Positions 8,570 through 18,596 of a DNA stretch of 64,000 nucleotides are shown one piece after another; the stretch's first letter is position 1, and every line of letters begins with the position of its first letter. The translations under genes were made by a program, and so were the position numbers. The DNA is from Candidatus Melainabacteria bacterium (lineage in GTDB: Bacteria; Cyanobacteriota; Vampirovibrionia; Gastranaerophilales; Gastranaerophilaceae): contig CP091731.1 in assembly GCA_022009935.1 (NCBI GenBank), forward strand, positions 1,364,001 to 1,428,000. The letters are read 5' to 3'. The notes beneath the pieces are model-generated. The model made no database searches, was not told where the DNA came from, and worked only from the letters and a program-made list of their open reading frames with translations.

Positions 8570-8830
8570 CCTCGGACGGGGCAACTTTGGTGTCAAAAGT
8601 TGCACAAAAACGCAACCCCCTTGATTGTCACAGCTGTGCTAAATTCAACCCGAGCGGCCTTAACTCGTGCTTCGCACTCAGACAGACGGCCGCTTGACAC
8701 TGTTTCATTAAGCACTGCTTGTTCCAATCTGCGTATGGGTTGCCCTTATTACTTTAATAGATAAACAATTGTACAGTTCCACAGGGTTGCAAGGGGGCTT
8801 TAGCCCCTTGCACTAATATATTACGGCGAA
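8570..8830. other. GC-rich structured non-coding block
   Basis: This stretch between the repeat array and its inverted copy is markedly GC-richer than its surroundings. It holds AGCGGCC...GGCCGCT enclosing a GTGC-TTC-GCAC hairpin (about 8651-8696) and TGCAAGGGG...CCCCTTGCA (about 8786-8813). GCAACTTTTGACACC-type elements occur on the minus strand. No gene is visible; it may be a mobile non-coding element or the remnant of one. Confidence 0.55.
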
Positions 8831-8869
8831 ACAAACATGAAGAAAAAGATATAATTGGACTTCAATGCC

Positions 8870-8947
8870 AATAAACAATCAAAGATCAATCCACATTGAG
8901 GAATGAAGTCAATGTATTGAACGCGCGGTAGCCCGTTATATAAAAAC
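8870..8947 (-). repeat. Inverted copy of the ATAACGGGCTACCGCG repeat
   Basis: Read on the minus strand this is TATAACGGGCTACCGCGCG, then TCAATGTGGATTGATC and GGCATTGAAGTCC, matching the units of the 8064-8530 array (closest to the second) in opposite orientation. The array and this copy bracket the GC-rich block like inverted flanks. Confidence 0.85.
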
Positions 8948-9098
8948 CTAGTTTTGCCCCAACAAGCGTGAAAAATATTTATAACAATATTTCATATAAA
9001 GTAAAAAATAATATTTTTTAAAATAAAACAATAGTTGAACGCAAAAAAAAATTATGTTAAATTATTATTTAGACGAAAAATGTAATAGGAATAAGAAA

Positions 9099-9437
9099 AT
9101 GAAAAAAACATTATTAATAATATTTACTTTATTTTTAACAAGCATGGTAGGATTTTGTGAAGAAATAAAATCTTCAAATGTGGAATACCCTGAATATCAA
9201 CCTTTGAAACCTAAAGTCATATTATATGATAGTAATAATTTAGGTGGAGTTCGCACAAGAAATAATGAAACAAATTTCAAAGGTGGAGCTTATCGTGAGG
9301 AAACAAATGGTACCCAAATTGAAAATACAAATTATGTAGAAAAAGATAATGCATTTCGTAAAGTAAATGATGGTGTCATGATTATTCGAGATAAAGAATA
9401 TAAAAATGTTATAATCGATACCAAAAATGAAAAATAA
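9099..9437 (+). CDS. Small secreted or periplasmic protein, unknown
   Basis: Start chosen at 9099, where the product opens MKKTLLIIFTLFLTSMVGFCEE: a lysine pair, a hydrophobic core and a likely signal-peptidase site after GFC (Cys could also be lipidated, though the lipobox is poor). The mature part (about 90 residues) is hydrophilic with Asn, Tyr and Glu and no family I recognise. It ends 50 bases before tRNA-Asn. The 510 bases upstream hold only repeats. Confidence 0.7.
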   Translation: MKKTLLIIFTLFLTSMVGFCEEIKSSNVEYPEYQPLKPKVILYDSNNLGGVRTRNNETNFKGGAYREETNGTQIENTNYVEKDNAFRKVNDGVMIIRDKEYKNVIIDTKNEK

Positions 9438-9488
9438 AAAACGCTTTACAATTAAAATTTTTCATGTATAATAAAAATATAAAAATAA

Positions 9489-9560
9489 TCCTCAGTAGCT
9501 CAATGGCGGAGCAACCGGCTGTTAACCGGTAGGTTGTTGGTTCGAGTCCAACCTGAGGAG
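9489..9560 (+). tRNA. tRNA-Asn (GTT)
   Basis: Acceptor TCCTCAG pairs with CTGAGGA, D-arm GCTC...GAGC, anticodon stem CCGGC-TGTTAAC-CGG with GTT anticodon, T-arm GTTGG-TTCGAGT-CCAAC, discriminator G. No encoded CCA. Its 3' end is partly duplicated at 11088-11109, marking it as a likely integration site. Confidence 0.97.
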
Positions 9561-9574
9561 TATTTTTTTTACGA

Positions 9575-9721
9575 TTAAGCCCTTTTGCAAATATATCAAA
9601 CGGTGATTTATAGTCATAGTATACGTTTTCGCCATCAATGGTTAAGTTCTGAAGTACATAGTTCAGTAATTGTTTCTTTTCTGTATTGTTACCATATTTG
9701 TATAAATCCTTAGCATTATTG
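9575..9721 (-). pseudogene. C-terminal remnant of a serine recombinase
   Basis: On the minus strand the frame reads NNAKDLYKYGNNTEKKQLLN, then YVLQNLTIDGENVYYDYKSPFDIFAKG, which resembles the extreme C-terminus of large serine recombinases (LLN.VLSNL..DG...Y..KSPFD..A.G pattern). Catalytic and recombinase domains are absent: upstream the frame passes into the iteron block. Its 3' end abuts tRNA-Asn, as expected for an integrase beside its attachment site. Confidence 0.65.
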
Positions 9722-9866
9722 TAAATTATCAGAGAGATTGAGAAAAGTACCCCCGGAAGTTTGAGAGAATTTCTCAAACTTTTTACGTTTTTGGGAAATT
9801 TTTTAAATTCTCTGATAAAAACTCTCAAACTTACAGATAATTCATTCTTAAATTAACTGATACATT
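9716..9866. repeat. Iteron-like block, copy A
   Basis: Starts AATTATCAGAGAGATTGAG, contains GTTTGAGAGAATTTCTCAAAC (near-palindrome) and then repeated CTGATA / TCTCAAAC / ACTGATA motifs spaced about 20-24 bases apart. Most of it recurs at 11155-11326. It lies 125 bases upstream of the first island gene, so it could be a regulator, recombinase or transposase binding array. Confidence 0.85.
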
Positions 9867-9990
9867 ATTATAACTTATTTATAACAGTAATTTAACTTTT
9901 TTATGTTAGCCTATTGGCTAATTGTACATACATTTTTATATTATTATAATCATATTTTGTTCTATACACTATTATAATAAGGAATTAAAA

Positions 9991-10881
9991 ATGGTAATCA
10001 AAACTCATAAATTAGCTCAAACACTGTATAACATTAAAGAAAACTTTAATATTTCTGATGAATTAATAACACAGTTAATAAATTCAACTGAAAATCCTGA
10101 AATAATAAATAACTTGGATAGGTTTATTAAGGGTTATAAAATTGAAGACATTTATTTTTATTTAATTGGCTGTTTGTCTAAAATAGAATTAGTTCATGGA
10201 CTTAAACAAGAACAGCTCCCTGAAGAATCTAAAAATAATTATAAATATCAAGTGCCAGATTATTTATGTATATATAAAAGTCCAGAAGATAAATTACAAA
10301 ATCTTCTAATAGATGTCAAATCTGTAAAAGATACTTCTTTAGTATATTCTTTTAATAAAAAACAATTAAGAGCATTGTATAATTATTCACAACAACTTAA
10401 TGCGGATATGTGGATGGCTATATATTGGACAAAACTTCACGTTATTACGCATATTCCCGTTGCTGTTCTAATAAATAAACCAAACAGCAAATTAAAGTTT
10501 GAAGAAGCTTATATGAAGGATTTTTCTTCATTGTTAGGTGATTATTCATTCATTTTAGAAGATAAAAATTTATTAGTAAAAAAACAACATACGGGCAAAT
10601 AGAGAATGATACAACACATATTCAAGGCAAATATGGTTCTATAATAAAAGAAGAAATTGCTATTAAAGATAATAAATATGAAAAAAATTGAATGGCTTCA
10701 TTCTGCAATACTTGATTCGATATTTAAATTAGAAGAAGTAGATGTTCAAAATAACAATAATTATACTATTACATATAGTAATGCACATAATAATATTGTT
10801 ATTATAAAATTAACTTCATTGATACTAAGAGTATTGGTTATGACAAACGGTATTGAAATTTTTAGATCAAAGGTGTTTTAA
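9991..10881 (+). CDS. Putative PD-(D/E)XK nuclease-like protein (frameshifted)
   Basis: ATG at 9991 follows a TAAGGAATT site. The N-terminal about 204 residues include VPDYLCIYKSPEDKLQNLLI followed by DVKSVKD: a D...(D)xK arrangement with the Asp of PDY and DVK, as in PD-(D/E)XK nucleases of the Holliday-resolvase type, then a helix with Lys/Gln (FNKKQLRALYNYSQQL). A shift near 10600 leads into a C-terminal region ending EIFRSKVF. About 295 residues. First gene downstream of iteron copy A; function in the island is inferred only. Confidence 0.5.
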
Positions 10882-11087
10882 TATGACTCAAGCTTATATA
10901 AAAGGTTTTATGAAATTTATAAAAGTTCCCATTTCATTTCAAAAACCAAACATTTAAATTCGGTACGTTTTTAACCATTGATCAGAAATATGTCTAAAAC
11001 ACGCACTATTATTATTAAATAGACTTGACTTGTCTAAAAACAGAGTTAAGATGAATAGTGACATAGCAAGCGTTTTAAGACTTAATA

Positions 11088-11109
11088 GGTTCGTGTCCAA
11101 CCTGAGCAG
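11088..11109 (+). repeat. Duplicate of tRNA-Asn 3' end (attachment-site-like)
   Basis: GGTTCGTGTCCAACCTGAGCAG differs from the last 22 bases of tRNA-Asn at two positions. No other tRNA parts accompany it. Such a partial 3' copy is the usual scar of site-specific integration at a tRNA gene. Confidence 0.75.
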
Positions 11110-11154
11110 TTTTAAGAGTTTGTGTATATAGTAACCATGAATATTGTTGTAGAT

Positions 11155-11326
11155 TATTGTAGATTATCAGAGAGATTGAGAAAAGTACTCCCGGAAGTTT
11201 GAGAGAATTCTCAAACTTTTTAAGTTTCGATGGAAGAATTTCAAAACTTACTGATAAAAACTCTCAAATTCTCTGATACAAATTCCAAAACTTACTGATA
11301 GTTCATTCTCAAAATTACTGATACTT
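11155..11326. repeat. Iteron-like block, copy B
   Basis: Repeats the start of copy A (ATTATCAGAGAGATTGAGAA, CCGGAAGTTTGAGAGAATTC, TCTCAAAC) and extends the CTGATA motif array to four occurrences at roughly 20-24 base spacing. It lies about 45 bases past the tRNA-Asn 3' fragment and 230 bases before hamA, the same relative order as copy A. Confidence 0.88.
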
Positions 11327-11552
11327 TTTGACGATAGTTTTACAATTTTCAGCCTCATACTACATTGACATCAAACAAGATATAATTGATAAAAATTACA
11401 TGATTTTTTGTAAACCTTTAGAATAGTTTAAATATTAATTTTTTGTTTACTTTTAAGGTTATAATGGAAATTTCATATATAATATAGAATAACTTTGTTA
11501 CTTAAATTTTAAACTTTTTTAAAATTGTCAAATACCAATTGGGGAATTAAGA

Positions 11553-12454
11553 ATGAGGGATAAGTTAAAAGAGTTAATAGAAAAAAACCATAATTTATCA
11601 ATATTCTCTTCCTTGTAAGGAGCACGGAATTGAAAGAGTATGTTTTTCAACGCAAAATGACGACTGTTATAACTGTATAAATACTGATGATTTGGTTAAA
11701 ATAATATATAATTCTATTATTGAATATTCTTATGAAACATTCCCAAAGAATGATTACAATAAATTACAAAATATGCATTCTGCAGCATTATCTAACAAAA
11801 TAAAATACATTAAAGATGAAATTGACAATGATGCAAATGCTCAAGCCGGATTCTTTGGTGAAGTGTTACTTTGTACAATATTGAAAGCATTGTACGGAAA
11901 AGATTCCTTCATATCACGTGGCAGATTTTTTGATCCTTTAGAAAATTCTGAAACAAAAGGTTATGATAGCTATCATATTTTTAACAATGGTGGACAAATA
12001 GAATTGTGGTTTGGCGAAGTAAAATTTCACGAAAGTCATAATAGTGCCATTAAAAGTGTTATGGAGAATATTGATAAAGCATTATCAGTGGAGTACTTGG
12101 AGCAAACTTTCTATTCTATTGATAATAAAATTGAAGCAGCAAAACCAAATGCAGAAAGTGTAAAACAAATTTTAGAAAATTGGAAATACAACGGCATAAA
12201 CCTTATTGAACAAATAAAAAATATAATTTAAAATTAGTTTATCCAATTCTACTAGTATATGGTGCAAATACATTAACGTATGAATCTAACATTACTAAGG
12301 TCGTGAATTACATAAAAAGCAATTATAGTGATTATAAATGCGGTTTAGATATCCCGTATTCAATATTTTTATACTTCTTCCTGTGCATGAAGTTAAAGAA
12401 ATAAAAAAAGAGGTTCTTAAATGGATAGAAGAGAAGAAGCAAGTATTGTTATAA
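11553..12454 (+). CDS. hamA: Hachiman anti-phage protein HamA (DUF1837; frameshifts)
   Basis: ATG at 11553 follows TTGGGGAATTAAGA. After a shift near 11595 the frame runs LPCKEHGIERVCFSTQ, then GFFGEVLLCTILKALYG, KGYDSYHIFNN and ELWFGEVKFHESHNSAIKS, matching the DUF1837/HamA nuclease-domain pattern (GE...L; G.D..H; LWxGExK....SAI). Beyond shifts near 12230 and 12375 it continues LVYGANTLTYESN and LPVHEVKEIKKEVLKWIEE, ending at 12454 and overlapping hamB by 34 bases. HamA is the effector of Hachiman, and HamB its helicase partner. About 300 residues. Confidence 0.8.
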
Positions 12455-14729
12455 AAAAGATAAATGAATATCAAGATAATAAAATAGAGGATGCCGAATT
12501 AATAAAGGCTGTCTGTGATTATTTTGACAAGCTAAAAAATCAATCAATAACTCAAGCTGAATTAAAATTTATGAAATATATTTCAAATGTTATTGGTATT
12601 CCACATTATTATGATATTTTAAATAAAAAATTTGGACAGAATACGACTATCAATGCCTGCGATATGACAACAATGGCTTCTTTGTTAAATGAAAGTTCAT
12701 TGCACCTATCGGAAAGTTATAAACTCCACAGATATCAAAAAGAAATACTGGATAAATTTAAAAAAATAAACAAAATCGTTATTTTTTTATCCGCAAGCAC
12801 ATCTTTCGGTAAAACACATTTAGTTTATGACATTATAGAAAAAATGGAATATAAAAATATTGTTTTAATATTTCCAACAGTTGCTTTATTATCTGAGAAT
12901 TTAGAGCGAATTTTAACTGAAAATAATTATAAATATATAAAAGCGAATTATAAAATTCATACTTTAAGTGAAACAGATGAAACAGAAGATAAAAATATAT
13001 TCATATATACTCCTGAACGATTTTTATCATTCACAGATAAAAATAAAATTGATTTTGATTTTGTTTTTATTGATGAAATATATAAGTTGGATAATGATTA
13101 TATTATTGATGACACAACAAAAGAAAATGAGCGTGATGTTGCTTACAGATTAGCTTCATTCGAGATACTTAAAAACGTAAAAGATGTATTATTGGCTTAT
13201 CCATACATTGAATACGATACATCCACGAACAATTCTTTTAAAATCTTTTTAGATGAAAATAAAATAGATACCATAAATTTTAACAATATAGAGATTGTCA
13301 ATAAAAATCATTTTTTAGTAGATAAAGATACAGATTTTGTAGCTATAAATGAAAATCGTATTATAAATTTTTCAAAGCCCAAAGATAAAAATAAACAGTT
13401 ATTAGATTTACTTACAAACATTTATGATAATCAAGAAAATTCTATTATATATTGTTGTAAACCGTATTTAGCAGAGCACTACGCAAAAAATATAATGGAC
13501 AACATAGATATAGATGTCAATACATTAGAATATACCGACTTTATTGAACATATAAAACGGAGATTTTATTCTGATTGGATAGTCTGCAATGCACTCGAAC
13601 ATAGAATCGGCCTTCATCATGGTCTTGTCCCCAAATATATTCAAAAAGAAATCATAAATTTATTTAATGATGGCAAAATTAAATTTCTATTATCTACTAC
13701 AACAATTACAGAAGGTGTAAATACTACTGCCAAAAATTTAGTAGTAATGCATAATTCAAAAAGGTTCAAAACCTTTAAAACCATTCGATGCGAAAAATAT
13801 TGCAGGAAGAGCTGGACGTTTTTTGGAACATTATAGCGGAAGGGTTTTTGCTTTTATAAAAGACTTCGAAGATACTTTAAATACCCCGGAAGAATCTATT
13901 AAACACAAAAATTATGATAAAGATACTCCTAAAGATGATATTGATTATTTTTGTACACAAGAAAAATACTTAAATGAACAAAATATCCAAGAAAAAAATG
14001 CAATAATAAAAAAGCAACGGGAACGAAAACTTCCAAATGAATTATTCCAACAATTTAAAGCTGTTAGTCGGAATGATAAAATTTTTGTATATGATAAAAT
14101 AAAAAATTTAAATAGTTATGAAAATAAATGTATATTAAATCTCATATCAAAAACAAACACACGTAATATGAATATTGATTTTGATGGTTTTCAAGTTATT
14201 TTAAATACCATTCTTCAAATCGTAAAACCAGAAACAGAATTATATCATCTTATATCAAATAAATCTAAAAGTTCCTATAGTGGCAAAGAATATTCTATTT
14301 TATGCTATTTGTTATATTTTTATTTAAAAGATGGTTTTAGAGGTGCTGTAGATAATAAATTAAATAAAAAAGTAAATATAGATACGGCAATGAGAGATAC
14401 CGCTAATTTTGTATACAATATTCTAAAATACCACGTTGTTAAATATCTTGGGGTTTTTAATTTAATGTATAAATATATTAATGCAAATGACAATATTTCA
14501 AAATAGATGATGTTACAGGAATAGATAAATTACTCACAAAACTTGAATATAATGCAATTAGTCAAAAGGACGACAAGTAAGTGATTATGGAGTCCCCTTA
14601 AAAGTTCTAGACTATTATGAATCGCTTGAAGGTGATAAGGTCAATGATGCCTATTTAACCAAATATAGTTTTGATAACTACGAAAACTATATTTATGATA
14701 AGATGGAATCTTTGTTACAAAATGAATAG
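12421..14729 (+). CDS. hamB: Hachiman helicase HamB (frameshifts)
   Basis: Superfamily 2 helicase of about 768 residues. HRYQKEIL resembles the Q-motif region; Walker A-like SASTSFGKTHL at about residue 125-135; FPTVALLSEN motif Ia; FVFIDEIYKLD as the DExx-like motif II; LLSTTTITEGVNTTAKNL (motif V) and NIAGRAGRF (motif VI). One A is missing near 13760 between motifs V and VI, and shifts after 14500 hide the last about 75 residues. It overlaps hamA, implying translational coupling. Matches the two-gene HamA/HamB Hachiman layout. Confidence 0.8.
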
Positions 14730-14773
14730 AATTGCAGGTTTATGATACAATTTTTATGAAAAGAGGTATTGGG

Positions 14774-15470
14774 ATGAACGAACAAGAGAAACGAGAGATC
14801 TTATCTAAAGCTAAAGCTTTCTTCAAAGATAATATTGTAGAAAATCATATTAAAAATACAAAAAAGTTGAAAAAGAAAAAAGAATTTATAATTAATCCTT
14901 TTTGATTAATTATTTAGCAAATTTTGCATTTGGCGATACTTCAAAAGAAAGTATTGCAAAAGCTCTTGTATATCCTAGAATTTTAGGAACTTCAATTAAT
15001 ACTTCTTTTGGAGCACAAATACAGACTTTTTGTTGTGAAGTTCTTTTCAGGACTTGCATCTACGACTTCAGGTATTGATATTGAATTTGTGGATGCACTC
15101 GATGGTAGAAAAAAGTATTGCCAAATTAAATCTTATTCAAAACACAATAAATCATGCAGATATAACTTCAATAAAGGACGATTTTAAAGCTATAAAAAAT
15201 CTAGCAAGAGTGAATCATTTGCCAAACTTTAATCCAAATATTGATTGTATTGTTGGAGTTTTATATGGTGAACCTGATAATTTATCACAATTTTATAAAA
15301 CAATCAATGAGGAATATCCTGTTATAATTGGTCAAGAATTTTGGCATAGACTAACTGGCGATGAGAGTTTTTATAATGAACTAATTGACTCTTTTGTCTC
15401 TGTTGCAGATGAAGTTGATAGCACAGATTTGATAAAGGAAGTAATTCATGAACTATCTGAGCAATTATAG
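14774..15470 (+). CDS. Type II restriction endonuclease, TdeIII/PmeII-like (frameshifts)
   Basis: Corrected for three one-base shifts (near 14906, 15047 and 15130), the frame gives NPFLINYLANFAFGDTSKES, IAKALVYPRILGTSINTSFG, LSGLASTTSGIDIEFVDALD and GRKKYCQIKS, then VIIGQEFWHRLTGDE. The GIDIEFVD...YCQIK pattern supplies D and QxK residues of a PD-(D/E)XK site. I recall this arrangement from TdeIII/PmeII-type enzymes; recognition sequence not assigned. It ends 3 bases from the convergent C5-methyltransferase gene, its likely partner. Confidence 0.75.
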
Positions 15471-15472
15471 CT

Positions 15473-16536
15473 TTATTTTGTATATGTATCTATAGCCTTT
15501 GTAATTTGTACTCCAATTTGCCTTGCTAATTCAACTGGAACGGCATTGCCTATTTGTTTATATTTTTTGCCCAATGCCTCCGGAAAATTCCCAATCATCA
15601 GGAAAAGTTTGTATGCGAGCATATTCTCTAACAGTAAAAGGTCTTACTTCATCGGGATGGCATCGATCCGTTTGTTTTTGACTCGGAGAACATGTTAATG
15701 TCAAACAAGGTTCATCCCAAGAAATTCTTCTTGCCATTCCTGTTCTACCACCACCACTAGTAAAACTTTTTCCCATATATGATTTTTGAACATTTAATGG
15801 TAAATCTCTCCAACAACCTCCAGGGGGGACGAGTTTAAATACTGCTTTTTTAGCAGCACTATAGGCCTGCCCTTCAGATTTTGGTACATTTTTTAAGGCA
15901 TCACGCAATGTTTTAATCTTTTTAGATTCTTTCGGGTATTCAAATTTTATATTTGTACCTTTTTTAGTGCCAACAATTACAATCCGTTCTCTTTTTTGAG
16001 GCACATTGTAATTTACCGCATTTAAAAGTTTTGTTTGGATGTTGTAACCTAAACTTTCAAATATATCAATTATTGTTTTAAGAGTTCGTCCATTGTCATG
16101 AGAAATCAAGCCTCTAACATTTTCTGCGACAAAGATTATAGGTTCAGTTTCCTTCACGCAGCGTGCGAATTCATAAAATAATGTTCCTCTAGTATCTTCA
16201 AATCCTAATTTTTTACCAGCATAACTGAATGCTTGACAAGGAAAGCCACCCGTAACGATATTTATTTTGCCTTTGTATGGTTTAAAATCTACTTTAGATA
16301 CATCTGAACAGATCACATTCCAATTTGGTCTATTTTTTAGATAGAGTATCACAGCAATATTTATCATTATCGACATGTAAAATTGTTTCAATCCCAGCTT
16401 GTTCTAGCCCGAGTGCAAGTCCACCTCCGCCAGCAAATAATTCTATTGCCGAATATTTAGAAGTTTTAGTTATTTTTTTACTTTTTTTCTTATTTTTCTC
16501 TTGAAAATCTATAATTTTATCGGGAGTAACTCTCAA
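15473..16536 (-). CDS. DNA (cytosine-5) methyltransferase (two frameshifts)
   Basis: Canonical C5-methylase motifs in order: motif I SAIELFAGGGGLALGLEQAG, motif IV GGFPCQAFSYAGKK with the catalytic PCQ Cys, motif VI AENVRGL, motif VIII NVPQKRERIVIVG, motif IX REYARIQTFPDDW and, after a shift near 15565, motif X QIGNAVPVELARQIG. Another shift lies near 16340. About 354 residues. Convergent with and abutting the restriction enzyme gene; together they form a type II system. Confidence 0.93.
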
Positions 16537-16601
16537 TACTTCATATTAACTTTAAGTGATGAATACGACACGATAAATACGGTTGTACGGAAAAAGTCTG
16601 A

Positions 16602-16781
16602 TTAAATATTACCACAAAAGAATTTAAGCCGTTATGCAAACGCTCTAAAAATATATGCAGTACAACTATTATTATTGATTATTTTATTGAAAATCGCCCT
16701 GAGATTGAAGAATATCACAATCTCGCATTTGTAATTAAGCATCTGCGAAATGATGTAAATGTATTGAATGCATTTTTATGA
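16602..16781 (+). pseudogene. Small orphan ORF fragment
   Basis: An open stretch with no ATG near its start reads TTKEFKPLCKRSKNICS and PEIEEYHNLAFVIKHLRNDV. It looks like the C-terminal end of a lost gene. No family recognised. It lies between the methyltransferase and an equally degraded ORF. Confidence 0.35.
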
Positions 16782-16927
16782 AAAAATGTTGAAGTTTAAA
16801 TAACGTTTAAAATCCGTTTAAACCGTTTTCAAAATTATTATGTCCAAATGATACGATTTTAGATATATGCTTGGAAGTCTTCCCATTGAAAGAGTGATAA
16901 ATAGTGTAGCTTTGAAAGGAGTATATT

Positions 16928-17317
16928 ATGGTTGAAAAAAGACTACATGTTATACGGAACAAAGATTTTGAATTTAAAAACACAGGAAATTGGTTTATTG
17001 ATTTGTTTATGGGAAAACAAGTTTACTGATAAAACTGTTGATTTTGCCACATGTGTCGATAAAACAGGCAAAGGCTGTACAACATTGAACTTGATAATAT
17101 CAGAGAGTTTGAAGATGATTTTGAAAAATAAATTAACAAAAAAACGTTGGACATTCCTTACTCAGAATTCAGGATAAAGTTTGCAAAAGAGATTCAGTAC
17201 GCATTTGAAAGTTATCGCCAAACACAGTTAAACAAATATTCTAGGAACTTCAAAGATGACTATCCTTTGGAGTTTAATTTTTATTTTGAACTACATTGGA
17301 ACTTTGACCATATTTGA
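16928..17317 (+). pseudogene. Degraded unknown ORF
   Basis: ATG at 16928 after GAAAGGAG opens MVEKRLHVIRNKDFEF, but the frame stops after about 33 codons. Other frames carry TKILNLKTQEIGLLICLWEN and later IPYSEFRIKFAKEIQYAFES. Several shifts would be needed to make one protein of about 130 residues. No family recognised; it is the tail of the region convergent with mcrC. Confidence 0.35.
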
Positions 17318-17343
17318 AATAGTAATTGGTATATTGAACGACA

Positions 17344-18594
17344 TTAAGCAACTTTTAAAATTTCTTTGATATCATTCATAATCTTATCTAAATGTTGTTT
17401 CAAATTCGTATGACATAAATCTATAGTTTTAAAATCAATTTTTATATCTTTTTCATCAGTATTTAAGTTAAAACTAGATACTTTTGGAACTTCTTTATTC
17501 CATCTTGGATATATAAGAACTGCTTTGTTTGTATTATGTAATAGGCAATACGTTGAAACTTGAAATACATCAGCATTAGAAAAATCATCAGAAGATACAA
17601 ACTTTTTATATTTAGTATCTAAAACTATTCTTTCTAATTCTTCTCCATCGCCTTTTTCAACCACGATATCAACAAAGGTGTTTCTTTTTTTGATTGTATC
17701 ATTTTTTAGTAATCTTCGTCCTTTTTGTGCTACAAGTTTATATCCTAATTCATCTTTGAATTTCTTCATTATTTCAAAGACAAATTCTTCAAACAGTTTA
17801 TTCATATCCCAAATTAGAGTTATATCTTCAAACTTATTTTTTGATAAATCGACACTTGTTTTTTCAATAAACATTTTTGCTAAGTTGAAAGGCTTTTTGA
17901 ATAATTCTTGGTTACGAGATAACTTGATTTTTTCAACCTTAAATCCATCAAAACGAACTAATTTTATGTCTGAATAATAGTTCATTATAAATTTTAAAAC
18001 TTTCTTGTTATAACTATCATTTGAAATATTATATAAGCAGGTAGATACAAATAAAAACAACTGATTTAATATATTATTTTCTGAAAATTCATCATATTCG
18101 CAATAAAATTTTGAGTGATTTACGCAATTATAGCGAATATTTTCAGTAAATTTAATTTTGCCTTTTAAATAATTTAAATTATCTTCTTCTCTAACATATT
18201 TTTTAGGTGTAATTCGTTTCAAACATTCAAATAATGACTTTGCATATTCTCTTATTAATATCTCTATGAATGGATTTTTTGAGTTTGATAATTTGGCTGT
18301 ATCACTTGTTCTTATATCCAATTTTTTAGTATATGAAAGCATAAAAATTAAATTTTTAAGAATATTTTCAGTATTTCCATTATCACAAATTAGTTTCGGT
18401 AAAATTTGAAATTGATGTTTTTTATATTTGATTACGCCAACCCAAGACTTTGCGATAATTCCATGTCTTGTTACTTTTAGAACTTGTTCTAAATTTTTAC
18501 ATTTTAAATATGATTGTAAATTATCTAAATCGCAGTCTTTTATATCTGATTCATCAATTTCTTCATATTCTTTGATAACAATAGGTTCTAACAT
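17344..18594 (-). CDS. mcrC: McrC, nuclease subunit of McrBC
   Basis: 416 intact residues. Typical McrC order: N-terminal DUF-like domain with KSWVGVIKYKKHQFQILPKL, the central helical region, then the PD-(D/E)XK core WDMNKLFEEFVFE, KRNTFVDIVVEKGD and ERIVLDTKYKKF (D of VDIV, D and K of LDTKYK). McrC supplies the nuclease of the GTP-driven methyl-cytosine-specific restriction enzyme. It follows mcrB by 2 bases. A host C5-methylase 1 kb away would need a non-target context. Confidence 0.9.
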   Translation of the reverse strand: MLEPIVIKEYEEIDESDIKDCDLDNLQSYLKCKNLEQVLKVTRHGIIAKSWVGVIKYKKHQFQILPKLICDNGNTENILKNLIFMLSYTKKLDIRTSDTAKLSNSKNPFIEILIREYAKSLFECLKRITPKKYVREEDNLNYLKGKIKFTENIRYNCVNHSKFYCEYDEFSENNILNQLFLFVSTCLYNISNDSYNKKVLKFIMNYYSDIKLVRFDGFKVEKIKLSRNQELFKKPFNLAKMFIEKTSVDLSKNKFEDITLIWDMNKLFEEFVFEIMKKFKDELGYKLVAQKGRRLLKNDTIKKRNTFVDIVVEKGDGEELERIVLDTKYKKFVSSDDFSNADVFQVSTYCLLHNTNKAVLIYPRWNKEVPKVSSFNLNTDEKDIKIDFKTIDLCHTNLKQHLDKIMNDIKEILKVA

Positions 18595-18596
18595 TA

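Larger units (their letters stand above)
10882..11552. other. Non-coding spacer with attachment-like remnant and second iteron block
   Basis: No convincing gene. It holds a tRNA-Asn 3' fragment (11088-11109), the second iteron block (11155-11326) and an AT-rich leader to hamA with TATATAATATAG near 11476-11487, a plausible -10 region. Confidence 0.6.

Noticed and set aside
9409..9560. Minus-strand coding continuation through tRNA-Asn (VGLEPTTYRLTAGC)
   Set aside because: This is the usual antisense translation of a tRNA; only the recombinase-like part left of it is meaningful.
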